A DNA stretch of 36,059 bases from Cytophagales bacterium (GCA_013298805.1 JAAFIU010000016.1:1-36059); one strand, 5' to 3'; positions 7,561 to 17,655 are shown, numbered from the stretch's first letter. Notes: a model not told the origin generated them from the letters alone. Program-made: numbers and translations.

Positions 7561-10137
7561 CTATTTTTTATAAGGAACATGAGCTTTTAACTCCACTGAA
7601 AACAAACGCCCGATTAATGGAGAACCCACAAATTCACGTTGTTTTGTATTAAAAATATTACTCATGGCAGCACCAACGGTGAAAGTTTTGGTAAGCATAT
7701 ATCCAGCACTTACATCAAATGTTGTGAATCCTCCCAATGGGCCGTAATCGAAGTTTTTCAAGTAATTTACCTTTGAACCGTTCGCTAAAGTTGCTGTTAC
7801 CACGCCACGTTTTCCTGCTCCCGCTTCTGTACCAATCTGACTTCCAGAATAGAAATCAAAACTCTCTACTGCACGCATTGAAAGATTTACATAGAGCTTT
7901 TTATCCAATAAGTTTTGGAAACTCAACGTAGCTGCCACCCGATTTTTAGGTGTGTTCAAACTCTTCTCTTCAGTCGAAACATAGCCATCACGGTTTGCAT
8001 CATTTTTAATGTTATCATCGGTAATATCAGAATTGAAATACGAATATTTAACACCCAAAGAAATATCTTTTGTGAAGTAATAATTGATACCCAAATCAAC
8101 ACCCCAAGCATCCACTTGTCCATAATTGAAATATGTACTGAACGCAGCACCCGCCAAAGCGTTATTGGTAACTGTACCTGGAAGTAATAAATTTTGGGTA
8201 GGAATACTGATATTTCCAACGCTCAATGCACGACCGCCCACGGTGATTGCTGGACTCAAAAAGTTCTCGGTACGTCCATAATAACCGTTTACGTCGATGT
8301 ATAATTTCTTGCTAATCGTGCCTTTATAACCCACTTCCCAAGTTCCAATTTGTTCAACTTTCAATTTATCGGTTACTTTTACCGCCGCAGGGTCAGCAGG
8401 ATTTGCTCCGTTTGGAATATAATTTACACCATTGCCATTTCCGAACACAATGCCAAATACGTTTGCCGATTGGAAAAGAATAATTGGAGCGGCATTAGCA
8501 CGTCCGTAAGTCAAGCGGAAACTACCATCTTTTACTGTTTTTACGATGGCAATTTTTGGAGCGAATAAATTCCCGAAAACACTGTGATTATCCACCCGAG
8601 CTGCTCCCACAATTTTGAACTGAGCGGGCAACGTTTTTTCCAATTGAACCGCTCCACCCACTTGTTCCACCGAAATCAAAGAACCTTCCGTTCCTGGAAC
8701 ATTACTATCTGCCAATGAAGTACCGTAAGTATTTGGGCTATCTTTCTGATACGATAGAGAGGCGACCATGTTCAATCCAATATTATCCCAAGCATTATTG
8801 TACTGAATTTCACTGTTCAAACGACCAGATGCTTCTTTGAATTTATTTCCGTAACGCAAAGCAAACGTTTGAGCTTCGTCGGGCGTAAGTTTCCCGACTA
8901 TTGGCCCTAAACCAGGCGTTGACGCAGGAATGGTGCTGTTCACTCGGTTGGTATAATCACGAGTATAAGAGGCTATTCCGTAAGAATCTCCTACGTTTGT
9001 CCACGTATAATACAATTGAGCGAATAATCTTGGCGACACATAACGACCTTGTAAATACGAGAATTTCCAACCGTCAATTTGGTTACGCCCTACATTATTT
9101 ACCGCTAAAAAACTGTTCACACTTGCACCGTAAGAAACAATTATATCACTTTTTGGCGTAACGCTGTAATACAAAGCCGCTTCACCACGTTGGTGTTTGA
9201 ATTGAAATGTTTTCACAATTTCGGGTACCGCCCGAACAGCTCCGTAATAACTGCCATTGCCCACATAAACGCTATCATTGAAAGTGAAATCTTCGCCTTG
9301 CGTGTGTTCGGCGGTAACTTTGAAGGCAAACTTATCCGATAATTTCATGGCGTGGCGAAGTCTGAAAGACAATACGCTTTGGTTACCTGCATCAATGGCG
9401 AAGGTGGTTCCTTGATAACGACGAGGGTCTTTGCTGATGGTATTTACCACACCATTGTGTGCATTTGGCCCGTAAAGTGCCGAATTTGGCCCTAAAACGA
9501 CTTCAACTCTTTCCACATCTTCTTTGATAATGGTGTTCATAATTCCCGCTGCCAAGCCACTTCCGCCCGCCATCATTGAATTCCGTCCGTCAGTCATGGC
9601 TAACACTTTGGCATTAAAAGCATTATTAAAACCACGTGCATTTATGCCTACGCCATTTACACCTGTGCGTACAAACTCAACGCCTTGAATTTTTGAAGCT
9701 AATTCTCCCACGTTGAAAGACGCTAATTGGTCTAAATCTTTGGCGGTAATTACGCTAATTGAAGCAGGTGCTTGCGTCAGTTTTTCTGGTCGACGAGTCG
9801 CTGAAACAACGATTTCATCTCCCAAAATAGTAGAAACTTCCAACGAAAAATCAACATTTGTTGTTTCGCCTTCGGACACATTTACGTCTTTGCTCATGGA
9901 GCCATAACCCACGAAAGTAGCGATAATCGTTTGTTTTCCAGCGGGAACATTCGCCAAACTAAATGAGCCATCAGAACCAGAAGTGGTGCCGATATTTTTG
10001 CCTTTTACCCTTACAGTTGCTCCCAAAAGGGTATTTCCTGACTCGCTATCCTTTATTTTACCTGTAATTTTTCCATTTTGAGCAAAGGCTGCAATGCTCA
10101 AAAAGATACCTATGATGGTTAGTAATAATTGTTTCAT
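7561..10137 (-). CDS. TonB-dependent receptor with N-terminal carboxypeptidase-regulatory-like domain
   Basis: Signal peptide, GKITGKIKDSESGNTLLGATVRVKG, plug domain VVSATRRPEKLTQAPASISVIT, C-terminal barrel. Confidence 0.96.
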   Translation of the reverse strand: MKQLLLTIIGIFLSIAAFAQNGKITGKIKDSESGNTLLGATVRVKGKNIGTTSGSDGSFSLANVPAGKQTIIATFVGYGSMSKDVNVSEGETTNVDFSLEVSTILGDEIVVSATRRPEKLTQAPASISVITAKDLDQLASFNVGELASKIQGVEFVRTGVNGVGINARGFNNAFNAKVLAMTDGRNSMMAGGSGLAAGIMNTIIKEDVERVEVVLGPNSALYGPNAHNGVVNTISKDPRRYQGTTFAIDAGNQSVLSFRLRHAMKLSDKFAFKVTAEHTQGEDFTFNDSVYVGNGSYYGAVRAVPEIVKTFQFKHQRGEAALYYSVTPKSDIIVSYGASVNSFLAVNNVGRNQIDGWKFSYLQGRYVSPRLFAQLYYTWTNVGDSYGIASYTRDYTNRVNSTIPASTPGLGPIVGKLTPDEAQTFALRYGNKFKEASGRLNSEIQYNNAWDNIGLNMVASLSYQKDSPNTYGTSLADSNVPGTEGSLISVEQVGGAVQLEKTLPAQFKIVGAARVDNHSVFGNLFAPKIAIVKTVKDGSFRLTYGRANAAPIILFQSANVFGIVFGNGNGVNYIPNGANPADPAAVKVTDKLKVEQIGTWEVGYKGTISKKLYIDVNGYYGRTENFLSPAITVGGRALSVGNISIPTQNLLLPGTVTNNALAGAAFSTYFNYGQVDAWGVDLGINYYFTKDISLGVKYSYFNSDITDDNIKNDANRDGYVSTEEKSLNTPKNRVAATLSFQNLLDKKLYVNLSMRAVESFDFYSGSQIGTEAGAGKRGVVTATLANGSKVNYLKNFDYGPLGGFTTFDVSAGYMLTKTFTVGAAMSNIFNTKQREFVGSPLIGRLFSVELKAHVPYKK

Positions 10138-10148
10138 CTTTTATTGAT

Positions 10149-11060
10149 TTAAAAACGTTTTACAAGTTGATTGAAAATTTGAGATTGTTCGTACATTACC
10201 AAATGCCCCGCTTTCGGAATGAGGACAGTTTGTACATTTGGAATGTCTTTGCCTATATTGGCTACTTTACTGGTTGTTAGTGATTTATGTAAAAATTTAT
10301 TCGGAATTAATTCGTCATTTTCGCCAAAAACTACCAAAGTCGGAATCGTTATTTTATTAAGTTCCTTCCGAACTGGGTGTTCCACCATTCCTTTCACACC
10401 GCCCGCTACTGCTTGAAAATAAGGGTTAAAGTTTTCGCATTTGCCAATCATCAATCGGTCTTGAATGAGCGTTTCGGTAGAAGTTGGCATTTCATAAAAA
10501 TTTCGTTTAAAACCGATTCTTACCATCGCTTCATTTTGATTTTTGAAGGTTTCAGGTTTTGAAAAACTCAATAATGCTTTTGCTTCATTGTCCTCAAAAG
10601 TTTCAAAACCTGCGGGAGAAACTAACACAAGTTTTTTGATAAATTTAGGATTTTTTAAAGCCGTAATTATCGCAATTTGTCCCCCCATCGAATGCCCGAC
10701 TAATACCACATTTTGTAATTTTTTCTTCTGAATAAATGCCAAAATTGTTTCAGCGTAAAAATCAAGTAAATCGGTTTTAGCTTGAAAATTCCTCATAGTA
10801 GAAAGTCCATAACTTGGTAAATCAAGGGCAATGCAATGTTCATTTTTGATAAAATTATTGCTCCAATGTGTCAAGTTTCCACCCAATCCATGAATCATTA
10901 AAAACGTTTTTTTGCCTCTACCTTGTTCTTTGTAAGCAATTGTTAATGAGTCGTTTATAACAATCTTCTTAACCTCATTTGTATAAGATAATTCACAGTT
11001 TTGTGCTTTCGTGAAAAAGCAAAACAGGAGTAAAATCGTTGTTAAAATATTAGCTCGCAT
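10149..11060 (-). CDS. Secreted/periplasmic alpha/beta hydrolase
   Basis: N-terminal signal peptide MRANILTTILLLFCFFTKAQ; MIHGLGGNLTHW, VGHSMGGQIA, PTLVVFGENDELIP, AGHLVMYEQ. Confidence 0.9.
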   Translation of the reverse strand: MRANILTTILLLFCFFTKAQNCELSYTNEVKKIVINDSLTIAYKEQGRGKKTFLMIHGLGGNLTHWSNNFIKNEHCIALDLPSYGLSTMRNFQAKTDLLDFYAETILAFIQKKKLQNVVLVGHSMGGQIAIITALKNPKFIKKLVLVSPAGFETFEDNEAKALLSFSKPETFKNQNEAMVRIGFKRNFYEMPTSTETLIQDRLMIGKCENFNPYFQAVAGGVKGMVEHPVRKELNKITIPTLVVFGENDELIPNKFLHKSLTTSKVANIGKDIPNVQTVLIPKAGHLVMYEQSQIFNQLVKRF

Positions 11061-12549
11061 AAGACAATGGTTTTTTTACGGTCAAATATAAAACACTACC
11101 TACCAATACTGAAACGACAATTGCGATGGCGGTCGAAATACCAGGGTTTCGGGTACCATCGTGCATATAAGGCGTGAGGCGACCAAAATAAATACCATAA
11201 TGTGTAATCAGTGCCACAATGGACGAAACAACAGGAACAATTTTGGGCATATCTTTCAAAAATGTTCCGAATAAAACAGGAACGAATGCGGCAGAAAAAT
11301 AACCGTAAACACCCGTTTGAGCTAAAATTCCCACGCTTAAATCGGGCTTTATTAATTGGTTGTAAGAGATGAAAATAGCCACAATTGCCAGTACGACGAT
11401 GACTAATTTATGGAGAATAAATTCCGTAAAAAGTCCTTTGGGATTGGTATCTGTTTTTAGTAAAAAATCACCCGCTAAAGGCTTGATAAGGTCAGAAGTA
11501 AGGGTTGCCGAAATAGATTGAATGAGTCCTTCCAGCGTGGCAATTCCCGCAGAAAATATTCCAATCACCATCAAAATACTCATGGTAGGAGAAAAGTGCG
11601 TAGTAACGTAGGTGGACATCATTTTATCAACACTAATTTTTTGTCCATTGTGCATCAAATCTGGGAAATCGAGCCGAGCGTAAAGTCCCACAAAAACTAC
11701 CGAAAAGAAAAACATCAAGACCAAACAACTCACGATAAGGTAACGATTGACATCTTTTTCATTTTTCAAAAATAAAGACCGTGTGATGATGTGCGGTTGA
11801 CAAACGATGGCAACACCTACAATAAGTTGGCAAATAACAACTTCAAAAAAATCACGAAAAAGAGGGCTGTTAGGGTTGTAAGCACTTGCTAATGAAGAAT
11901 CTATGGTAGAAAGTTTTTGTAAAAATCCATCAAAGCCACCCGCAAAATGTTCATAACCCGAAAGCAATAAAACGATTCCTACAAAAACCTTAATGAACGC
12001 CTGAATCACATTGGTATAAACCATTGAATTTGCTCCGCCAAACATCATATAGCCAAAAATAAAGGTGACACTGCAAATGAGGGTTGGTAGGGTTTCTGTA
12101 TTCAAAGCTATACATAAAACTTGGGTCATTCCTACGCAAATCAAGACGATGAAAGTGATGAGCAAAAGCGATAAAAAACCAAAAAAGAGGGCATAACCTT
12201 TACTTTCATAACGAATTCCAATCCACTGTGCTAAAGTAGTCGCTTTTACATCCGAACCAATTTTGCGAAATCCTTTTGACACCACAATCAGCGAAAGTAA
12301 AGCACCAATGGGCATAAAAACCGACATTGAAAGTACGCCACTAATGCCATAATAAGCCACAAAACCTGGATTGATAATAAAAGTGGCAGCACTCGTCATG
12401 CCCGCAGCCAACGAAAGTCCGACTGCCCACGGTGAAAACGCAAGACTACCAACGGCATAGTCAGCCATATTTTTGGTTTTCAAAGCTCCTCGAATCACAA
12501 TGAAAACTATTACACTCATGTACGCCAAAAGGCTCACCCACATTGCCAT
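11050..12549 (-). CDS. Sodium:solute symporter (SSS family)
   Basis: Multi-TM protein with SSS features: DYAVGSLAFSPWAVGLSLAAGMTSAATFI, GGANSMVYTNVIQ. Confidence 0.9.
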   Translation of the reverse strand: MAMWVSLLAYMSVIVFIVIRGALKTKNMADYAVGSLAFSPWAVGLSLAAGMTSAATFIINPGFVAYYGISGVLSMSVFMPIGALLSLIVVSKGFRKIGSDVKATTLAQWIGIRYESKGYALFFGFLSLLLITFIVLICVGMTQVLCIALNTETLPTLICSVTFIFGYMMFGGANSMVYTNVIQAFIKVFVGIVLLLSGYEHFAGGFDGFLQKLSTIDSSLASAYNPNSPLFRDFFEVVICQLIVGVAIVCQPHIITRSLFLKNEKDVNRYLIVSCLVLMFFFSVVFVGLYARLDFPDLMHNGQKISVDKMMSTYVTTHFSPTMSILMVIGIFSAGIATLEGLIQSISATLTSDLIKPLAGDFLLKTDTNPKGLFTEFILHKLVIVVLAIVAIFISYNQLIKPDLSVGILAQTGVYGYFSAAFVPVLFGTFLKDMPKIVPVVSSIVALITHYGIYFGRLTPYMHDGTRNPGISTAIAIVVSVLVGSVLYLTVKKPLSYAS

Positions 12550-12640
12550 TTTTTCCTCCGTTTTATAATTTCAAGATTGAATATTTCATAAAAAACATTG
12601 GAAAACTGCAATTTTTAAACTTAGCAAATTTGACAAATAA

Positions 12641-12709
12641 GGTGAAAGGGGCAAAAAGTAGGGGTGAATGATAGGTAATATTGGGGTGAAAGGAAATTAC
12701 AAAGGTGAA
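12641..12709. promoter_or_regulatory. Phased array of four GGTGAA boxes (start positions 12641, 12663, 12685, 12704) upstream of the symporter operon
   Basis: Spacings 22/22/19 bp; includes a 19-bp tandem duplication GGTGAAAGGAAATTACAAA at 12685-12722. Confidence 0.55.
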
Positions 12710-12715
12710 AGGAAA

Positions 12716-13453
12716 TTACAAAAATGCTAAACGCCCCATCAATTTTTCTTTGAAGGTTTTTCCGATGGCAATGTGCTTGCCTTCTATAATGAGGTCATTT
12801 TCTTCAATGGCTTGAATTTTTTCTAACTGCACAATATACGAGCGATGCACCCGCATGAAGTATTCGGAAGGAAGGCGTTCTTCAATATTTTTGAGGGGCT
12901 GACTGAGAATGAATTTACCCGTTTTGGTAATAATAATGGCGTAAATATCTTCGGCTTCAATCCATAAAATGTCTGAAATTTTTATCTTTTCTAATCGCTT
13001 TTTTGACTTTACAAAAATACTATCATTGATTGAAAACGTATTGTTTTGAGCAGGGATAACAGGCAGATTATCAGTCTTTTGTCTGTAAAAGTTATACAAA
13101 CTAACCTCAATCGTAGAAAGTAAATTTTCGGATCTGACGGGTTTTACTAAATAAGCGTAAGGAGCAGTTTGTTTGGCTTTTTCGATGGTTTTTATATCCG
13201 CCATTGCCGTCAAGAAAATGAAAGGAATTCCTTCTGGTTTTAGTTTTTCGGCAATGTCAATACCCGTCATTGTTCCCGCCAAATCAATGTCCAATAACAC
13301 CAAATCAGGTTTGAGCGTGGGCAATTTTTGCAATAATTCTTCGCCTGTATCAAACGTGCCAATAACCTCAAAACCTAAGTCTTGAAGTGTGAGCGAAACC
13401 TCTTTGGCAATAATCCAATCGTCTTCGGCAATAAGAATTCTTACAGATTGCAT
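12716..13453 (-). CDS. LytTR family response regulator
   Basis: Receiver domain (LIAEDDWIIAKEV, PDLVLLDIDL, FLTA, KPV) and LytTR domain (ILWIEAEDIYAIIITKTGKFILSQPLKNIEERLP..FMRVHRSYIV). The M at complement 13453 is preferred over the upstream start in the ORF track. Confidence 0.92.
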   Translation of the reverse strand: MQSVRILIAEDDWIIAKEVSLTLQDLGFEVIGTFDTGEELLQKLPTLKPDLVLLDIDLAGTMTGIDIAEKLKPEGIPFIFLTAMADIKTIEKAKQTAPYAYLVKPVRSENLLSTIEVSLYNFYRQKTDNLPVIPAQNNTFSINDSIFVKSKKRLEKIKISDILWIEAEDIYAIIITKTGKFILSQPLKNIEERLPSEYFMRVHRSYIVQLEKIQAIEENDLIIEGKHIAIGKTFKEKLMGRLAFL

Positions 13454-13497
13454 GGTAGTTTGTGTTGAAATGCTAAATTTACGCAAAATCATCCTCA

Positions 13498-15459
13498 ATG
13501 AAAAAAGTCCAATTACGATGTTTTAACAGATTATTGACAATAATAACCTTATTATCAATAAGTTATGGCTCTTCTTTTGCTCAAAAAAATATAAATTTTC
13601 TTATTGCTACCAGTCCAGATTCAAGTTTGAATACTGAAATGGTTTTCAAAAAATATGACCAGTCTTTATTGGATAAAACGAAGACGTATTGGCTAAAATT
13701 TGACTTACAAAATGCAGAAGACTTTGACCAAACGTATATTTTGTATTCGGTGAGTAAATGGGGTTCGGCTAAACTTTTCGGTGTAAATACGCTAAATTTT
13801 CCTAAAGAAATGATAGCGGGAAGTTTATTACCCCTCAACGAACGTTCATACCCACGTTCGATTTTGGCTTTTAAAATTATCTTGAAAAAAAACAAAACAT
13901 CCACTTTTTATTTGCGACTAAAAGGGACACTTAGTATTTATACGCCAAATGTTATTGATTTAAAAATCAGCACTTTAGAAGAATTTGAGCAACAAGATAA
14001 AAAGCGTTTTTGGCTTCAAGCGTTGTTTATTGGTATTATCGTAATCATGGCGTTGTACAATTTTGTCATTTACCTTTCCGTCCGTGATATTAGTTATTTA
14101 TACTACGTTATTTCTATTTTGGGCATCGGTTTCTACTTCTTTTTTTACTACGGATTTGGCATTGAATTACTTTGGGAAAATTCTCCAAAATGGGATACTT
14201 ACGCTTTTTCCTTCATTGTGCCAATGACCAATTTAGCTCGAATTTATTTCACCAAATCCTATTTACATCTTGATAAAACCTTTCCATTAATCAATAAAGG
14301 TCTCAATATTCTCAGTATTTTTTGTCTTTTTATATGCTTGCTTGCCTTGGTTTGCTATTGGGGAAATATTGATTTTCTCGACCTTTTGGTTGACCTGATT
14401 GGCTTTATGGGAACAATGGTTTTGTCCACGATGTTTTTGTGTGGCGTATTAGTTTGGCGAAAAGGTTATAGTCCTGCAAGGTATTTTTCATTGGCAAATT
14501 TGATTTTAGTTTTGGGAGGTATCTTGTTTATTATCAGAGAATTAAATTGGATTTCGGATAATTATTTAACTCGTTATGCGGTACAATATGGCGTGATTGC
14601 TCAAGTAGTTTTATTCTCTTTGGGATTATCGAGTCGTTTGAATCAAGCACAAGTTAAAGTGACGCAAATGGAGTTGGATAAAGAACGTGAACGCAAACAA
14701 TTATTGGAAGAACAAAGTCAACTTTTGCAACAAAAAGTGGCTGAACAAACAGCAGATTTAAGAGCATTGAATCATTTGAAAGACAAATTGTTATCCATTA
14801 TTTCACACGATTTGCGGAATCCATTGGTTTCATTAGACTCATTTTTGAACCTCTTAATCAATCACCATGACCGACTCACGGAACTGGAACGAATGACACT
14901 TACCCAGAAAGCAAGGCAATCTCTGAGTAACTTAAATCAATTGCTAAGCAATTTGCTTTTGTGGTCACGCTCGCAAATCAATCAAGTTGTATTTAATCCG
15001 CAATTAATTGATATTAAGACAATTATAGAAAGCGCAATAGAATTGCATTCATTGGATATTGAATTAAAAAATATCAAAATTGAAACCACGATTTATAAGT
15101 TAAAAGACATTGTAGTGGATGCCGAAATGGTAGATTTTATTGTTAGAAATTTGCTCGGGAATGCCATTAAATTCAGCTACAAAAACGGTGTTATCAAGAT
15201 TCAAGTAAAGCAGAAAGATAAAGGTTTTGTGATTAGCGTAATAGATGAAGGGGTAGGCATGACCGAAGAGCAAATTCAAAAGATTGCTACTCAAAAAATT
15301 ATCACTTCAACCCGTGGCACAGCCAAAGAAAAAGGCTCGGGCTTAGGGTTGGTTTTATGTCGAGAATTTGTAGAAATACACGGCGGGAGCATGGAAATTA
15401 CGAGTGATGGATTAACGGTGGTTAGTTGTTATTTGCCAGTTGAGGAGTTGGTATTGTGA
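13498..15459 (+). CDS. Sensor histidine kinase with 7TMR-DISM-type N-terminus
   Basis: Extracellular DISM-like domain, 7 TM, coiled coil, HisKA SIISHDLRNPL, HATPase NLLGNAIKFS, DEGVGM, KGSGLGLVL. Confidence 0.92.
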   Translation: MKKVQLRCFNRLLTIITLLSISYGSSFAQKNINFLIATSPDSSLNTEMVFKKYDQSLLDKTKTYWLKFDLQNAEDFDQTYILYSVSKWGSAKLFGVNTLNFPKEMIAGSLLPLNERSYPRSILAFKIILKKNKTSTFYLRLKGTLSIYTPNVIDLKISTLEEFEQQDKKRFWLQALFIGIIVIMALYNFVIYLSVRDISYLYYVISILGIGFYFFFYYGFGIELLWENSPKWDTYAFSFIVPMTNLARIYFTKSYLHLDKTFPLINKGLNILSIFCLFICLLALVCYWGNIDFLDLLVDLIGFMGTMVLSTMFLCGVLVWRKGYSPARYFSLANLILVLGGILFIIRELNWISDNYLTRYAVQYGVIAQVVLFSLGLSSRLNQAQVKVTQMELDKERERKQLLEEQSQLLQQKVAEQTADLRALNHLKDKLLSIISHDLRNPLVSLDSFLNLLINHHDRLTELERMTLTQKARQSLSNLNQLLSNLLLWSRSQINQVVFNPQLIDIKTIIESAIELHSLDIELKNIKIETTIYKLKDIVVDAEMVDFIVRNLLGNAIKFSYKNGVIKIQVKQKDKGFVISVIDEGVGMTEEQIQKIATQKIITSTRGTAKEKGSGLGLVLCREFVEIHGGSMEITSDGLTVVSCYLPVEELVL

Positions 15460-15627
15460 TATTTCGGGGAAATTTCAAAACAAAAACCCTCAAATCGTAC
15501 ACACAAAAGTATAAAATTGAAAAATAGTATTTGAATGTAATTAGATAGTTACTCTGATAATATCTAATTGCTAATTGATGGGTTTCGATAGAATAAAATG
15601 GAAGAATATACTTCCGTTTTTTAAAGT

Positions 15628-15854
15628 GCCAATGTAGAATTAAGAGGATTACTTAAAACGTTAAGGGGCTTGAATACGCAACAACATATTCACGAAAAAT
15701 TAATCCAAAAAGCGAAAGAGAAACTGGTCAGTACCGATTTATCCGTGAGCGAAATCGCCTACAAATTAGGCTTTGAACATTCGCAATCATTCAGTAGTTG
15801 TTCAAAACAAAAATCAACCTTTCTGCTTTAGAATTTCGACAGTCTTTTAACTAA
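15628..15854 (+). pseudogene. AraC-family regulator remnant (C-terminal HTH, frameshifted)
   Basis: LRGLLKTLRGLNTQQHIHEKLIQKAKEKLVSTDLSVSEIAYKLGFEHSQSFS / frameshift near 15795 / LFKTKINLSALEFRQSFN*; closely parallels the AraC at 695..1609. Confidence 0.88.
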
Positions 15855-15865
15855 AAAACAATACG

Positions 15866-16630
15866 ATGATTTATTTTTTTGAGTTGATAAAGTATAGAAA
15901 CGAACAGTTATTTTTCTTTGGGTTAGTTTGCTTCATTTTAGCGGTCATATTCTTGCTATTATCAAGAATATCCTCGGTTCAATTATTAGGTGTAAATATT
16001 TGGTACAAACCCTTCAAATTTGCCTTATCAATCGGGCTATACGCCATCACAATGGCGTGGTATTGTTATTATTTGCCCTCATTCAACATCACTTTGTTCA
16101 ATTGGACAATCATAATTTTATTTGGTTTTGAAATCCTGTATATTGCTTTACAGGCTGGAAGAGGGCAAGCGTCACATTTTAATTTAAGCACACCACTTTA
16201 TGCGACTCTTTATCAATTAATGGGTTTAGCCGCCGCAATCGTGACCTTTTACACTGCTTATGTTGGAATCTTATTTTTTATAAATGACTTTCCAAACCTC
16301 CCAATTGCCTACTTATGGGGCATTCGTTTTGGCATAATTATTTTCGTCATTTTTTCGTTAGAAGGAGGTTTAATGGGTGGACGAATGGCTCACAGTGTTG
16401 GCGGCGAAGATGGGAATACTGGAATTCCTTTTTTAAACTGGAGCAAAAAATATGGCGACCTTAGAATTGCACATTTTATTGGAATGCACGCTTTACAAGT
16501 ACTTCCATTAATTGCTAATTATCTGTTAAAAAATACGAAAGCCATTCTATTTGTAAGTGCATTATACGGTTTATTGGCCTTATTCACGCTTATTCAAGCC
16601 TTGAATGGAAAACCATTTCATAAGTTATAA
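15866..16630 (+). CDS. Polytopic membrane protein of unknown function
   Basis: 254 aa with about 7 predicted TM segments; no family recognised. Confidence 0.75.
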   Translation: MIYFFELIKYRNEQLFFFGLVCFILAVIFLLLSRISSVQLLGVNIWYKPFKFALSIGLYAITMAWYCYYLPSFNITLFNWTIIILFGFEILYIALQAGRGQASHFNLSTPLYATLYQLMGLAAAIVTFYTAYVGILFFINDFPNLPIAYLWGIRFGIIIFVIFSLEGGLMGGRMAHSVGGEDGNTGIPFLNWSKKYGDLRIAHFIGMHALQVLPLIANYLLKNTKAILFVSALYGLLALFTLIQALNGKPFHKL

Positions 16631-16770
16631 ATATAGTTTTTCCTTTGGCATAGTCTTAATTGTCAGTAATTTTTAATTTCGTCATGAACGAAAATATCAT
16701 GGAAATGTGGAAGTTTACGGGATGTTTATCGGTGTAGTTTCTGATTAAGTAGGAGAAATTAGTTGTTTAA

Positions 16771-16816
16771 AAGCTATTGAGAAGAAAAAGTAAAAACATT
16801 TTCTTCTCAATAGCTT
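16771..16816. terminator. Bidirectional terminator hairpin between convergent genes
   Basis: Perfect 18-bp stem AAGCTATTGAGAAGAAAA / TTTTCTTCTCAATAGCTT. Confidence 0.7.
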
Positions 16817-16917
16817 CATTCGGATGATAATTTTAATTTAAAACCTTCAAAACGGTCTTTTACAAGAGATTAATTAAATATCACTTTAATAGTTTGGCTT
16901 TTACCTACCTCGATATT

Positions 16918-17655
16918 TTACCAAGGGCTAATTCCTGACTCGTCTTCTATATCATTACTATAGTATTGTCCTGTTGGTGCATTATCATCAGTTAATGTAT
17001 GTTTGATTATAAAACTTGCGGCACTTTCTACCGTTCCAGGGCCACTATGGTGGTTGAAATCTGTGGCGGTATAACCTGGGTCAATTGCATTTACTTTGAA
17101 AGGTAAATCTTTCAGTTCATAAGCTAATACAATGGTATAGGCATTCAAAGCAGCCTTTGAAGTGCCATAACTTGCCGTTTTAACGGAATAATATTTCCAA
17201 GTAGGGTCGCTATGTAATGTCAAAGAACCAAGCCCCGAAGTAATATTACTGATTCTTGGACTGTCTGATTTTTTTAACAATGGTAAAAACGCTTGTGTAA
17301 CTTGGATTACGCCAAAGAAATTGGTATCAAATACTTTTTGAATATCCTCAATGGATGTATCGGATGCTGGTTGTGGGTTTGTTCCCAAAATTCCAGCATT
17401 GTTTATCAAAATATCCAATTTGCCTTGTTCCGTTTCTATAATATTTTTGGCCGCTAAAATTGACTCGGAATCGGTAACATCAATTTTAATAGCCTTGATA
17501 TTTTGAAATCCATTTTCGTTTAATTCTTTTACTACTGCTTCGCCTTTTTCAAGGTCACGAGTTCCTAAATAGACAAATAGTCCTTTCGTTGAAAGTTGTT
17601 TTACTGTTTCTAAACCAATGCTTCTGTTGGCTCCTGTAATCAATACTGACTTCAT
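16918..17655 (-). CDS. SDR family NAD(P)-dependent oxidoreductase
   Basis: TGANRSIG, NNAGILG, YGTSKAA motifs. Confidence 0.94.
   Translation of the reverse strand: MKSVLITGANRSIGLETVKQLSTKGLFVYLGTRDLEKGEAVVKELNENGFQNIKAIKIDVTDSESILAAKNIIETEQGKLDILINNAGILGTNPQPASDTSIEDIQKVFDTNFFGVIQVTQAFLPLLKKSDSPRISNITSGLGSLTLHSDPTWKYYSVKTASYGTSKAALNAYTIVLAYELKDLPFKVNAIDPGYTATDFNHHSGPGTVESAASFIIKHTLTDDNAPTGQYYSNDIEDESGISPW

Noticed and set aside
7737-9907. Small plus-strand ORFs inside the TonB receptor gene
   Set aside because: Antisense to a confident long CDS, low-complexity, no recognisable domain.
13454-13498. 15-aa N-terminal extension of the LytTR regulator in the ORF track
   Set aside because: The extension begins at a TTG and abuts the divergent kinase ATG; receiver domains normally begin near MQSVRILIAEDD, so M at 13453 is preferred.
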